A DNA stretch of 64,000 nucleotides from Octadecabacter antarcticus 307 (GCF_000155675.2 NC_020911.1:3090501-3154500), one strand, 5' to 3'. Shown: positions 43,979 through 53,630, counted from the stretch's first letter. Notes: generated by a model from the letters alone, not told the origin. A program made the numbers and translations.

Positions 43979-44919
43979 AGACACTGTCTCAACGGCTTGA
44001 TGAGTATCTGGTACTGCGCCGCGCGATGGGTTTTGACCTCTCCTTTGATGAAAGGGTCCTGCGCAAGTTCACGACCTATGGCGATGAAAACGGGTTCGAT
44101 CAGATCTCGACGTCCTTGTTCCTTGATTGGAAGGCAAACTACGGCAGTGCGGACAACAACACTTGGGCTCGTCGTCTTGGCATGGTCCGCAGGTTCGCCT
44201 TCTGGCTCGCGGAACACGATGATCGGACCGAAATCCCGTCCAACCAGCTCGTAATGGGCCGCTACCGAAGACGGGTGCCGTACATCTACGCGCCCAGTCA
44301 GATTGCGGATATTGTCGCGGAAGCCGGTCGGTTGCCTTCGCCCTATGGCCTCCGCGCCGCCCTGTGGCAAACCCTGTTCGGCTTGATCGCGGTGACGGGC
44401 ATGCGCGTGAACGAAGCTTTGTCATTGAACCAGCATGACGTCGATCTGGAACGGGCCGTCCTCACGCTCAGAAACACGAAGAATGGCAGGGATCGGCAGC
44501 TTCCCATCAAAGGAGACACCGTCCATCGGCTGGCCCGCTATGCCGAGTTGCGGGATCGGTTGGTCGCGCACCGGTCGTCGATGTTCTTCATCAAGGAGGA
44601 TGGTGAACCGGCGGGAGATTGCGGGGCGCGATACAACTTCGCGCAAGTTGGCAGAAATATCGGGCTGCGATCCCCGCAAGCCTTCAACCGCCACGGTCGT
44701 GGCCCTCGTATCCACGATTTGCGGCACAGTTTTGCTGTTCACACCATCCTGGACTGGTTCCGAGAAGGCCGCGACATCGAGGCCGAAATGTACAAGCTCA
44801 GCACCTATCTTGGCCATTCCGAGCCAAAGCACACATTCTGGTACATTGAGGCGGTGCCCGAGCTGATGCAGTTGGCCGCGGCGCGGGCTGAACGGCAGGT
44901 TTTGGAGGGTGCATCATGA
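43975..44919 (+). CDS. RIT tyrosine recombinase B
   Basis: 314 residues. LIAVTGMRVNEALSLNQHDV (Arg), IHDLRHSFAVHTI, YLGHSEPKHTFWYIEAVPEL (Tyr). Overlaps genes A and C by 4 bp each, so the three are translationally coupled. Confidence 0.87.
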   Translation: MKTLSQRLDEYLVLRRAMGFDLSFDERVLRKFTTYGDENGFDQISTSLFLDWKANYGSADNNTWARRLGMVRRFAFWLAEHDDRTEIPSNQLVMGRYRRRVPYIYAPSQIADIVAEAGRLPSPYGLRAALWQTLFGLIAVTGMRVNEALSLNQHDVDLERAVLTLRNTKNGRDRQLPIKGDTVHRLARYAELRDRLVAHRSSMFFIKEDGEPAGDCGARYNFAQVGRNIGLRSPQAFNRHGRGPRIHDLRHSFAVHTILDWFREGRDIEAEMYKLSTYLGHSEPKHTFWYIEAVPELMQLAAARAERQVLEGAS

Positions 44920-45914
44920 TCGCGACCTACCCATTGCCCGTATATGTGCAACGCTTCTTTACCGAACGTCTGCTGACCCAAATGCAAGCAAGCCCAAACA
45001 CAATTGCCAGCTATCGCGATACCTTCAGGCTTTTGCTGAAATACGCGGCATCGGAGACCAGACTGCCGCCGACTGAGCTGCATGTAGCCCATATTGATGC
45101 CGACATTATCGGGCAGTTCTTGATGTTTTGCGAGGAGGAACGAGGGAACAGCGCGCGAAGCCGGAACACGCGCCTGGCGGCCATTCGCTCATTCTTCAAA
45201 TATGTGGCGGGTTGTGAACCCCAATTGCTGCATCATTGCCAGAAGGTGCTGGCAATGCCGTCCAAGCGGCACGAAAAACGTGTCGTGGACTTCCTGACTC
45301 GTGACGAAATGGAAGCCTTGCTGAAGGTGCCTGACCAATCGACCTGGTTTGGTCGCCGCGACCGGGTTCTGCTCCTCACAATGCTTCAGACGGGCTTGCG
45401 TGTATCGGAATTGATCGGTTTGCGCATCAGCGATGTTGAACTCGGCACGGGACCGCATCTGAGATGTATGGGCAAAGGCTGAAAGGAACGCGCAACGCCG
45501 CTTCGCGCAGACAGCCGGGACGCGTTGCGGGCGTGGCTCGCTCGAATCGGCGCTGAACCCAGTGACCCCCTGTTCGCGACGATCCGTGGAACACCTTTGA
45601 GCCGAGACGCGGTTGAACGGATAGTTCGGAAGCATGCGGCGACGGCGGCCTCGAACAGTTCGACGTTCAGATTGAAGCGCGTCACGCCGCATGTCTTGCG
45701 CCACACTGCCGCGATGCAGCTTCTGCAAAGCGGTGTGGATCGAACAATCATCGCTCTCTGGTTGGGCCATGAATCGATTGAAACGACACAGGTCTACATC
45801 CATGCCGATATCGAACTGAAGGAAAGAGCGATGGCGCTGACGAAGCCAGTCGACGGCACAGGCGGACGCTATCGACCGGGAGATGAACTGCTGGCCTTCC
45901 TCGAAGCGCTCTGA
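44916..45914 (+). pseudogene. RIT tyrosine recombinase C with in-frame TGA
   Basis: Reads normally to LRCMGKG, then TGA at 45480-45482, then KERATPLRADSRDALRAWLA without frame change. Relatives have GKG-R-K-E-R, so CGA to TGA is likely. Catalytic residues lie on both sides: Arg in LQTGLRVSELIGLR before the stop, HVLRHTAAMQLL and LGHESIETTQVYIHAD after it. Total 332 codons. The element may therefore be immobile. Confidence 0.85.
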
Positions 45915-45971
45915 ATTATGCCGACATGCCGCGCCGGTCTTCCCTCAACGCAACAGGTTGTGAGGATCGGC

Positions 45972-46000
45972 GCGGCATAATCCGAAGCTCGGCATAATGC
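45972..46000. repeat. RIT element right inverted repeat
   Basis: 29 bp from GCGGCATAATCCG to GGCATAATGC, partner of 42569-42597. Confidence 0.85.
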
Positions 46001-46030
46001 GTCTTATGCCGACATCGGCATAATGCCCAT

Positions 46031-46279
46031 TGGACAGGACATCCGTCCCGGTGCAATCGGGATCTGCGCAACAGGTTTGGAGATGCCGCCTACGCAATGG
46101 AAGAACTGGTGGCTGAGATCGGCTCTGCGTTCTTCTGCGCCCGGCTTGGTATCTCTTCATCCCCACGCGAGGATCATGCCCAATACTTGGGAAACTGGCT
46201 GTCAGTCCTGAAGGACGACAAGAAGGCCATTTTCACAGCCGCAGCCAAGGCGCAGGCAGCGATTGATTTCGTCCTGTAG
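46031..46279 (+). pseudogene. ardC: ArdC antirestriction protein, C-terminal part (split)
   Basis: Continues the gene interrupted at 42572: WTGHPSRCNRDLRNRFGDAA, then YAMEELVAEIGSAFFCARLG and AKAQAAIDFVL. Followed by a strong terminator. Confidence 0.87.
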
Positions 46280-46635
46280 TGCCTATTCGGCCCCTCTTTT
46301 TTGAGGGGCCTTTTTTGGATCCTGCCAATGCCATCGCAAGACCCATCGGTCATCTAAGGAGGCCACCAGCTTGCGTGCATCATCCGCCACTCAGCCTTCA
46401 CTGCCCGTTGGGGATGCGATCAAGACATCCCCCGAACATCGCCTATCTCAAGCATGGCTTGGCCAACGTCTGAAACGTGATCCGGGACCACCTTTGCAAG
46501 CTTTTGGTTCCTCCGGTGACCCAATGACATACTGTCGGCCCTTCAGTGGCTTCTTAATGACCGACAATTTCGTTGACACGTTTTGATTGAACGCCGCAGG
46601 ATCGTATCAATAGGTTTTGAAAAAGGAATGTTCTG
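46280..46635. other. Intergenic region after ardC
   Basis: Terminator of ardC at its start and otherwise no recognisable gene before the membrane-protein gene. Confidence 0.5.
46289..46316 (+). terminator. Rho-independent terminator of ardC
   Basis: GGCCCCTC (46289-46296) and GAGGGGCC (46303-46310) pair around a 6-nt loop, followed by six T. Confidence 0.85.
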
Positions 46636-47259
46636 ATGAGATCTTATGAAGTTGCGCGATCGCTTTTTAGTTTCTTAGCATTCTGTGCCTGGTCAATCGT
46701 AGTCATTGGAGTTCTCGTTGCTCTTATTGGCGCAGGCGGCGGCTCACGATACGGGGGTGCGGGCGCTGGGTTGTTGGCAATGGTGCCTGGTCTTAGCATT
46801 GGAATAGCTGGTCTTCTCCTTGTGGCCTTTGTTCAGATTGGGCGGGCAACTGTTGATACTGCGGAATATTCTCAGCAGATGCTCAAAGTTTCGCGTGATC
46901 AGCTAGAAGTTTCCAAACAAAGCCTCAATCCAGGAAGTCAAAATTCCACTTCTTGGGCTACAGAAATGGATGAAGCTGACAAATCAAAAAGGCCTTCATT
47001 TGGGGAGCCGAGCGCCAGCGAGCCGCACAGGAGTGACAATGCTCCCACGACAGATGTCGGAACCCCACCAGCTAAGCTCGCAGCTTTGCCAAAGGATATA
47101 AACGGTTTCCTACCTCTAAACTCAGAGGGAACCTTGCTCGAATACAGAGGCAGGGAAATTAAATTTTCCAGTGGAAAATACGATCTTGCTGGGCAGAAAT
47201 TTTCAAACGTCAACACGCTAAAGAAATATTTGAACAATCTCAAAGATCTAAGCTCGTGA
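46636..47259 (+). CDS. Unknown membrane protein
   Basis: 207 residues, AAAGGAA before the ATG. Two N-terminal membrane spans (AWSIVVIGVLVALIGAGGG and LLAMVPGLSIGIAGLLLVAF), a soluble linker, and a C-terminal segment with LEYRGREIKFSSGKYDLAGQ. The last part looks like a small beta domain of plasmid or T4SS-accessory proteins. Not recognised. Confidence 0.55.
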   Translation: MRSYEVARSLFSFLAFCAWSIVVIGVLVALIGAGGGSRYGGAGAGLLAMVPGLSIGIAGLLLVAFVQIGRATVDTAEYSQQMLKVSRDQLEVSKQSLNPGSQNSTSWATEMDEADKSKRPSFGEPSASEPHRSDNAPTTDVGTPPAKLAALPKDINGFLPLNSEGTLLEYRGREIKFSSGKYDLAGQKFSNVNTLKKYLNNLKDLSS

Positions 47260-47331
47260 CCCCCATACAATACCCCCAACCTCTATGGGTATCGTCTATG
47301 GGTACCCAGCAATTAACATAGAGGTTCATCG

Positions 47332-47430
47332 ATGAACAAAACCAGTTGTTTTGAAGCTGTGACTTTATCCGCTTTAGCGGATGTTATTGTTGTCGTCCCC
47401 ATCGGGCACGCCAACAGCTTTCGAGATTGA
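47332..47430 (+). CDS. Possible 32-residue small protein
   Basis: AGAGG 7 nt before ATG; MNKTSCFEAVTLSALADVIV, VVPIGHANSFRD. The stop lies inside the first arm of the hairpin at 47423-47453. Weak support. Confidence 0.3.
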   Translation: MNKTSCFEAVTLSALADVIVVVPIGHANSFRD

Positions 47431-47453
47431 AACGCCATGCGTGTTTCAATCTC
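47423..47453. repeat. Perfect 11-bp hairpin
   Basis: GAGATTGAAAC (47423-47433) and GTTTCAATCTC (47443-47453), 9-nt loop. No T-run follows. May be a regulatory hairpin before the ATPase operon. Confidence 0.5.
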
Positions 47454-47511
47454 TCACCAGACTGTTCAACAGGGTTTTATCTTTAAGAAAACCTTTCATG
47501 AGGTTCACCTG

Positions 47512-47796
47512 ATGGTCGCCTTTACCCATGAAGAAAAACAGATCATCAAACAGCGCGGGCTGTTGAAAACCAAACTAATCGATCGCCGTCCTGCAGATGC
47601 TAAAAACGATGCGCGCGACGAGAAGTTCGAGTTGCGCGTTGAGCATCTGATGGACGGCAAAGCGGATACGTTTCTCTGCGCCACGCCCTCAAAATCAAAG
47701 ATCTATGAAGAAGAACTTTTGGCCGTGCTGCAGCAAATGAAAATTTGGCTTACGGACAATGCCGAAACTGGCACCCGGACCGTGGTTGAATTCTGA
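47512..47796 (+). CDS. Small unknown protein ahead of the split ATPase
   Basis: 94 residues from ATG 47512 (GAGG 8 nt upstream). VAFTHEEKQIIKQRGLLKTK, then ATPSKSKIYEEELLAVLQQM. Its stop overlaps the start of the ATPase gene, so the two are coupled. Not recognised. Confidence 0.55.
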   Translation: MVAFTHEEKQIIKQRGLLKTKLIDRRPADAKNDARDEKFELRVEHLMDGKADTFLCATPSKSKIYEEELLAVLQQMKIWLTDNAETGTRTVVEF

Positions 47797-48398
47797 TGGC
47801 GCAGTTTTCTGACGACAGTGCTGGCGCAATGATTTTTGGGTCGATTGTTGTCACCGCCATTTTGGTATTAGCGCTGATCATCACACCGTTCCTTCTCATT
47901 GGCATTCCGGCCTATGTCTTCTACCGACTCCACAAAGAAAGCCCGCGACGTCTCGAACGGCTCGCCCGCGAAGAAACAGAATTCCTCTACAATCATGCAC
48001 TGAACGGTCAGGTCCGTCTCAGCGATGCAGAAATTGATGCCGCTCTGTCGCACCATTGGCCGCCAGACACACCTGAGCCTCTTAAGATCCAATTGTTGGG
48101 TATCGGGAAGGCTTTGCTCAGTGCCGAAGGACTGAGCCCTGAAATCCCACCAATGCCTGCGCTCTGCAATACCGTTGAGGGTGCGCGGTATCGGGATATG
48201 CTGGCGCGGTCCGGGCAGGCCCGCAGCGACCGGGTGATGGTGTTGACCGCCTTGGATGTGATCTCGGACAGTCTGGGCACTATCGCACAAGCAGTTCCGC
48301 CCATTGAGGGCGACGTACTTGTCGATGTGACGCAGTTTGTGCATCCTTTAGGACAAGCTGTTCAAAACGTCATCGCGCCGTTCTTTGCAGATAATGAC
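47796..48398 (+). pseudogene. TraD-like ATPase, N-terminal part (split by IS)
   Basis: 201 codons. A membrane span near the start (AMIFGSIVVTAILVLALIIT) is followed by a charged cytoplasmic region, as in conjugative coupling proteins. The frame meets the IS at 48399. Removing the IS and one target duplication joins APFFADND to YNHFKQLRQRIDAN at 49460, giving a protein of about 691 residues. Confidence 0.85.
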
Positions 48399-49450
48399 GG
48401 CTTTGTTGCACAAATCGGGTTGAGGTCGTACTTCCCCTAAAACCGGACGGATTTAGCCTACGGCCTCTGTCTTGGGGATGCCAAGCGCTGTGAAGCCGTT
48501 TAGGATCGCAGCACGGATTTGGATCTCCGCAACCTGCCGATCAAAGTCACGCGCTGAGAGGCGCTGACCCAGTAATTTCACACAATGCATCTTTGTCTCA
48601 ACGCGGCTTCTGCGGTGATATCCGGTCACCTGTCGCCACAACGCGGAGCCTAGATACTTTGAGGCTCGCACTGCTTCGTTGCGCGCTCTGGCCCCGGGTG
48701 TGTCGTGCTTCCATAACTTGGCATTCTTGCGCGGCGGTATGACGGCGTGGGCATTTCGCGCGGCAATCGCATCGTAGCATTTGCGGGTGTCGTATGCCCC
48801 GTCGGCTGTGACGCTACCGAGTTCCTGATCAGCGGGGATCTGATTGAGCAGGTCAGGCAACATGGGCGCGTCCCCGATGCTGCTGTTAGTGACCTCGACG
48901 GCCCGTATTTCCAGCGTTTGTTCATCAATCCCAATATGTATCTTGCGCCACAACCGCCGTTTGGGTCCACCGTGCTTGCGTGCGTTCCATTCTCCTTCGC
49001 CCTCAGCCTTGATGCCTGTACTATCTATCAGCAGGTGCAGTGGTCCGGTTGAGCCCTTGTACGGGATGGCCACCGATAACGTCCTCTGACGGCGACATAA
49101 GGTACTGAAATCCGGCACTGACCAGTTCAGACCGGCAAGCTTGAGAAGGCTTTCTACAAATCCAGCCGTCTGCCTCAACGGCAAACCGAACAGCACTTTG
49201 AGGGTCAGGCAGGCTTGTATCGCCGCATCGCTGTAGGCTTGTTGGCGTCCCCGCCGCCCTGAAGGCACAGCCTCCCACGTCATCCCCGCGTCAAACCAGA
49301 TCGAAAGCGATCCCCGCATCTTCAGTGAAAAATTGTACTCAGCCCAGTTCCGGGTCTTATACTTTGTAGGTATCCAGCTGCTCATAACCGCCAGCTATCA
49401 CGCTGGATTCATACAGTGAATCCTCGTGACGCGATTTGTGCAACAAAGCC
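48399..49450 (-). mobile_element. Complete IS903-like (IS5 family) element, 1052 bp
   Basis: Terminal inverted repeats GGCTTTGTTGCACAAATCG, and a perfect 9-bp duplication GATAATGAC on both sides (48390-48398, 49451-49459). Length, 9-bp duplication and transposase fit the IS903 group. A recent insertion, since host gene and duplication are intact. Confidence 0.93.
48453..49385 (-). CDS. IS903-like transposase
   Basis: 310 residues. MSSWIPTKYKTRNWAEYNFS start; DDE residues in LHLLIDSTGIKAEGEG, SVTADGAYDTRKCYD and YHRRSRVETKMHC. No stop or frameshift, so it may be active and could move other copies such as the fragments at 26576-26872. Confidence 0.92.
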   Translation of the reverse strand: MSSWIPTKYKTRNWAEYNFSLKMRGSLSIWFDAGMTWEAVPSGRRGRQQAYSDAAIQACLTLKVLFGLPLRQTAGFVESLLKLAGLNWSVPDFSTLCRRQRTLSVAIPYKGSTGPLHLLIDSTGIKAEGEGEWNARKHGGPKRRLWRKIHIGIDEQTLEIRAVEVTNSSIGDAPMLPDLLNQIPADQELGSVTADGAYDTRKCYDAIAARNAHAVIPPRKNAKLWKHDTPGARARNEAVRASKYLGSALWRQVTGYHRRSRVETKMHCVKLLGQRLSARDFDRQVAEIQIRAAILNGFTALGIPKTEAVG

Positions 49451-49459
49451 GATAATGAC

Positions 49460-50932
49460 TACAACCACTTCAAACAATTGCGGCAACGGATTGACGCAAA
49501 CCTCAGCCGGACGCACCGCACGCAGCCCATCTTCCCAAGCGATTATAAGGGTGACGATGTTGTGGACACCTACCTGGCAGGCACCCATCTGAAAGATCTG
49601 TTCCAGCTCCGGACCCCCTTTGAAATCCCTGAGAACAGTCGGTTCGAGCACATGCACATTGTGGCCGGGTCTGGCCACGGCAAAACCCAGACCCTGCAAT
49701 ATTTTCTGAACCGGGATCTCGAAGATGTCGCACGTGGCGACAAATCCGTAGTGGTGATCGATAGCCAGGGTGATCTGATCAATACGATCCTCAAAGCTAA
49801 AACGCTTTCACCAGAACAGATCGTGCTGATTGACCCCGAGGACATCGAGTTCCCAGTCAGCCTCAACCTGTTCTCTGTCGGCCAGGACCGGCTGGCCAGT
49901 TACAACGCGCTCGAACGCGAACGACTGACCAATTCGATCATTGAACTTTATGACTTTGTTCTGGGCTCGCTGCTGTCCGCTGGAATGACGGCAAAGCAAT
50001 CCGTGGTCTTTCGTTATGTCACGCGCCTGATGTTCCACATTCCTAATGCAACGATCCACACGCTGCGTGAGCTGATGGAGCCCGGCGGCACAGAGACGTA
50101 TCGCGATCAGATCGCCAAACTGGAAGGCACGCCGCGCCGATTTTTTGAAACCGAGTTTGACAGCAAAGAATTTACCAACACCAAAACCCAGGTACTCCGC
50201 CGCCTCTATGGCGTTCTAGAAAACCAAACCTTTGAGCGGATGTTCACCAATCCGCAGTCGAAGTTTGACATGTTCACTGAACTGAATGCTGGCAAGCTGA
50301 TCCTGATCAACACATCAAAATCGCTACTGAAAGAACAAGGAACAGAAATCTTTGGTCGTTTCTTCATTGCCCTTATTACGCAGGCAGCCCAAGAGCGTGC
50401 GACATTGCCTGCCCAAGATAGGCTGCCCACTATGGTCTATATTGATGAGGCACAGGACTACTTTGACCAGAACATTGGAATTATCCTCAGTCAGGCGCGC
50501 AAATACCGGGTCGGCATGATCATGGCGCATCAGTATTTGGGCCAGCTGAGCAACGGCCTGCAGGAAGCATTTGAGGCTAACACGTCAATCAAGCTCGCAG
50601 GCGGTGTGTCTGCGCGGGACGCGCGTGCCCTGGCTGGACAATTGTCATGTGATGCCGATCTCATTCAGCGCCAACCAAAAGGCACATTCGCCACTTTCGT
50701 GCGCGGCTTGACCGATCGCGCCGTTCCAATCAGCTTTCCATTCTTTGTGATGGAAAAGCTGAAGCGCGCCACAAAAGAAGAGATAGATGCAATCCGGGAA
50801 CACAGTCGCAGCGCCTATGCGGAACCATGGCAGAGCAAGGTTGAAGACAGTGGAACATCGGATGAGGCACCGCCGGAAGCGCCGGAAGAAAACAACACGG
50901 ACGATCCCACGAATCCTTCATCAGAGCTGTAA
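49460..50932 (+). pseudogene. TraD-like ATPase, C-terminal part (split by IS)
   Basis: 490 residues with Walker A IVAGSGHGKTQTL, then SVVVIDSQGDLINTIL, Walker B TMVYIDEAQDYFDQN and MAHQYLGQLSNGLQEAF. The tail is acidic (TSDEAPPEAPEENNTDDPTN). An ATG inside the IS at 49436 keeps this part open, so a soluble fragment without its membrane anchor might still be made. Otherwise the coupling function is lost. Confidence 0.85.
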
Positions 50933-50951
50933 GCCCACCTAATCTGGCGTC

Positions 50952-51875
50952 ATGAGCCACACAGATTCACAGCCGCACAAAAAGCAAAGTGACGCTCTGG
51001 GGCGGGCAACATTCCATCACATCGCCCCCTTGGCCCATGTGCGCCCCACCGCGCGTGAAATCCGCTGGCTAAAGCATATTGAGCGTCACGGACCGCTAAG
51101 CTCTGCGTATTTACATGCTCTTTCTGAAGATACGCATCGCTGCAAGGATACGAGCCTGCGGCAATTACAGAAACTGCGGGCGGGTGGGTTTCTGATGCTA
51201 CCGCGCCAACAGCGGTTCACTGAGCACGCCGACTTCAACCCCTACATCTATGATTTAACCAAACAGGCGCACACTCATCTGATTGATCTTGCTATAGCAG
51301 AGCCCACCATGCGGCCTACTGGGCATTGGGGACATGGGGCTGACGTTGCCAGCGTGACCAGTGCGGTCGATATTGCCGCAGCGACGGAGGGCGTACGATT
51401 CATCCCCGCCCATGAGATCTTAGCTATCAAACAAGCCTCCCTCGCCATTCCTATTGGTAACCACAAACTGATTCCAGACCAGCTCTTCGCACTGGATTAC
51501 GGCGGTAGTTACCGCGCCGTAATGCTGGAAGTAGATCGCGGAACAGAACCCAAAACATCAAGTGCGGTGCGCAAGAGCTATGCCTCATCAATTGGGCTGT
51601 ACCGACAGATGATTGAGCAGAACGTTCACCAGAAGCATTATGGCCTCAAAGCAACGACATTGCTCTTATGGGTGTTCTCACGGCGCAGCAACGAGCAGCG
51701 TTTCTTGGAAATGGTTCGTCTGATTGGTGGTCCGGCGAAAAATCTGATCTGCACGCAAGTGATGCCAAGCAGCAAGGCCGCTCACGCCGCTGGAGGGCCC
51801 TACTATAAGAATAACTGGGCCAGATGCCAAAGTGGTTCAGTCCTGTTGTCTCGGGCCGGTTTGAAAACCAGCTAA
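50952..51875 (+). CDS. Replication-relaxation family protein
   Basis: 307 residues, 19 bp after the ATPase gene. N-terminal winged-helix part (REIRWLKHIERHGPLSSAYL, LRQLQKLRAGGFLMLPRQQ), then a region with DQLFALDYGGSYRAVMLEVD. That pattern is found in the replication-relaxation family that accompanies TraD-like ATPases on plasmids and ICEs. Likely relaxosome or replication role. Confidence 0.7.
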   Translation: MSHTDSQPHKKQSDALGRATFHHIAPLAHVRPTAREIRWLKHIERHGPLSSAYLHALSEDTHRCKDTSLRQLQKLRAGGFLMLPRQQRFTEHADFNPYIYDLTKQAHTHLIDLAIAEPTMRPTGHWGHGADVASVTSAVDIAAATEGVRFIPAHEILAIKQASLAIPIGNHKLIPDQLFALDYGGSYRAVMLEVDRGTEPKTSSAVRKSYASSIGLYRQMIEQNVHQKHYGLKATTLLLWVFSRRSNEQRFLEMVRLIGGPAKNLICTQVMPSSKAAHAAGGPYYKNNWARCQSGSVLLSRAGLKTS

Positions 51876-51948
51876 ACCTGTTGGTGAAAAAGCGCGTGAC
51901 CGAAGTGTGCACCTCCGGCCACCCATACTCCTACATGAGGAGTGTCGG

Positions 51949-52134
51949 TCAGGCCTCCTCGCGACCCTCCATCCGTGTTTGTAGCCAGTCCAGCACTTCA
52001 TCTTCGACCCATCCCACTCTGTTCGGGCCCAGCTGTACCCGCTTGGGGAATAGGCCTGCCTTTTCCAGACGTGCGACATGTTGCGGCGAGTACAAAACCA
52101 ACTCCTTCAGTTGGGGCTTTGAAAGTATCCTCAT
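51949..52134 (-). CDS. AlpA-family HTH regulator
   Basis: 61 residues from ATG 52134: RILSKPQLKELVLYSPQHVA then RLEKAGLFPKRVQLGPNRVG and DEVLDWLQTRMEG. Standard phage/ICE AlpA regulator; it reads toward the mobile backbone and lies 240 bp from tRNA-Phe, a common integration site. Confidence 0.8.
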   Translation of the reverse strand: MRILSKPQLKELVLYSPQHVARLEKAGLFPKRVQLGPNRVGWVEDEVLDWLQTRMEGREEA

Positions 52135-52371
52135 CACGATTTCTCCATCTCTGAAGAGCATCGCGATGCCCAAGGTTACGACAATACCTAGGCTTGCAAA
52201 GCCTAGCAGGCCGATGTGGTCTTGGCGAGTAGCCCGTTTTCTGCTCAGAACGGGTCTGTTAATCGAACCAAGCCAAAAGGCGGATCACAAATCAAAATTG
52301 TCAGGGAAAGTAAATTTTAGAGCCTATTGCGAGCCTAAGAATTTTGCTAGACTTGTAACTCTTTGTTTTAA

Positions 52372-52447
52372 TGGTGCCCAGGGGCGGAATCGAACCACCG
52401 ACACGAGGATTTTCAATCCACTGCTCTACCCCTGAGCTACCCGGGCA
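52372..52447 (-). tRNA. tRNA-Phe (GAA)
   Basis: Complete cloverleaf on the minus strand including encoded CCA: acceptor TGCCCGG, D-arm GTAGCTCAGGGGTAGAGC, anticodon arm with loop TTGAAAA (anticodon GAA), T-arm GGTGGTTCGATTCCGCC. All stems pair. Confidence 0.93.
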
Positions 52448-52543
52448 CGGGATGGGTTTTATCCCTAGGATGTGGGCGTTTTAGGCGCGCGTTGGGGGAC
52501 TGTCCAGACCCTTCTTACATTTCCCTCAAATCGCTTCTAAAAC

Positions 52544-52726
52544 CTAAGAAGGGCGTGGCAAATCTGGATCGTCGGACGCCCTCTCAAGCGCGCCCACCAA
52601 CTCATCCACATCATCAGGGTCTGTGGACGGAAACGCATAGCCACCACTTGGCCATTTCGCCAGATCAACATCCGCACAGCGCTTGGAACGAAACGGGCGA
52701 AAGTGCTGTGTGGATGGCTCCTGCAT
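52544..52726 (-). CDS. Possible 60-residue small protein
   Basis: ATG 52726; MQEPSTQHFRPFRSKRCADV, LAKWPSGGYAFPSTDPDDVD, ELVGALERASDDPDLPRPS. Composition looks protein-like (acidic helix at the end), but no family or strong ribosome site is seen. Confidence 0.4.
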   Translation of the reverse strand: MQEPSTQHFRPFRSKRCADVDLAKWPSGGYAFPSTDPDDVDELVGALERASDDPDLPRPS

Positions 52727-52779
52727 AGCAAGACATTTTTGATCAGATTTGTGTATTTGTCAGAAGCAGTCATGTGTTC

Positions 52780-52821
52780 CCGCTGCCCGGCAGTTGATTG
52801 CAAGGCAATCAATGAGAGGGG
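52780..52821 (-). repeat. Hairpin unit 1 (reverse)
   Basis: Reads in its own direction CCCTCTC, stem TTGATTGC / GCAATCAA with 3-nt loop, then CTGCCGGGCAGCGG. Same fixed ends as the other units, own palindrome. Confidence 0.8.
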
Positions 52822-52848
52822 CCTGTTTGCGCGGTTTTGACCGCTGCC

Positions 52849-52891
52849 CCCCTCTCGGCAGATTGCTACGCAATCGCCTGACGGGCAACGG
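52849..52891 (+). repeat. Hairpin unit 2
   Basis: CCCTCTC, stem GATTGC-TAC-GCAATC inside a GGC/GCC clamp, then TGACGGGCAACGG (two changes from the usual tail). Confidence 0.8.
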
Positions 52892-53557
52892 ATGGGTTCC
52901 GCAGACCAAGTCCCTTACAGCTTAACGGGCTATACCGCCCGGGACTTTCGACGGGGTGTCCTGGTTTTGGCGGCAGACTTATGTTAACTTCGTCCCGGAG
53001 ACAGGACAGTTTAGTTATTGACCCTATGCGGCCATTTTCCAAGTCATATCTTCAAATGCCTGCTGCGGTGTTTGGTAACCGATGCCGGAGTGGCGGCGCT
53101 GTCGGTTGTAGAAGACCTCGGTATATTCAAAGATTGCAGCCTTAGCTTGGGCGCGGGTTCTGAAGCCTTGGCGATGGACCAGCTCCTTTTTCAATGACGC
53201 AAAAAAGCTCTCCATCGGTGCATTGTCCAGACATTCGCCCCTGCGACTCATAGATTGTGTGAGCCCTGCTTTTTTGATCAGCTCGCGATAGTCCCCACCA
53301 GCGTACTGACTGCCGCGGTCCGAATGATGGATCAACCCAGGAACGGGCCCCCTGCGACCCAAGGCCATGTTGAGGGCATCGCAGCAAAGTTCAGCGCGCA
53401 GATGATCCTCCATCGCCCAGCCAACAATCTCACGCGTGGCCATGTCTTTCACGCCAGCCAGATAAAGCCAGCCTTCATCCGTGCCTATATAGGTGATGTC
53501 AGCAAGCCAAACGGTGTTGGGCGTCTGACTGTGGAACTTCTGCTCCAGCAGGTTTGG

Positions 53558-53630
53558 CCCCTCTCGGCAGATTGCTTCGCAATCGCCTGCCCATTGCCGG
53601 CAGCACATACGCAGTATGTGTGAGAGGGGG
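53558..53630. repeat. Composite hairpin units 3 and 4 (tail to tail)
   Basis: CCCTCTC-GGCA-GATTGC-TTC-GCAATC-GCC then a shared tail, then the reverse unit with stem CACATAC-GCA-GTATGTG ending GAGAGGG. Reverse complement of the composite at 62868-62940. Inserted in orfB. Confidence 0.85.

Larger units (their letters stand above)
42573..46030 (+). mobile_element. Recombinase-in-trio (RIT) element inside ardC
   Basis: Three overlapping tyrosine recombinase genes on one strand between 29-bp terminal inverted repeats, the defining layout of RIT elements. CAT occurs on both sides of the insertion (42570-42572 and 46028-46030), a possible 3-bp duplication. Extra TTATGCCGA copies and the palindrome TTATGCCGA-CA-TCGGCATAA (46004-46023) lie inside the right end. 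About 3.46 kb. Confidence 0.85.
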
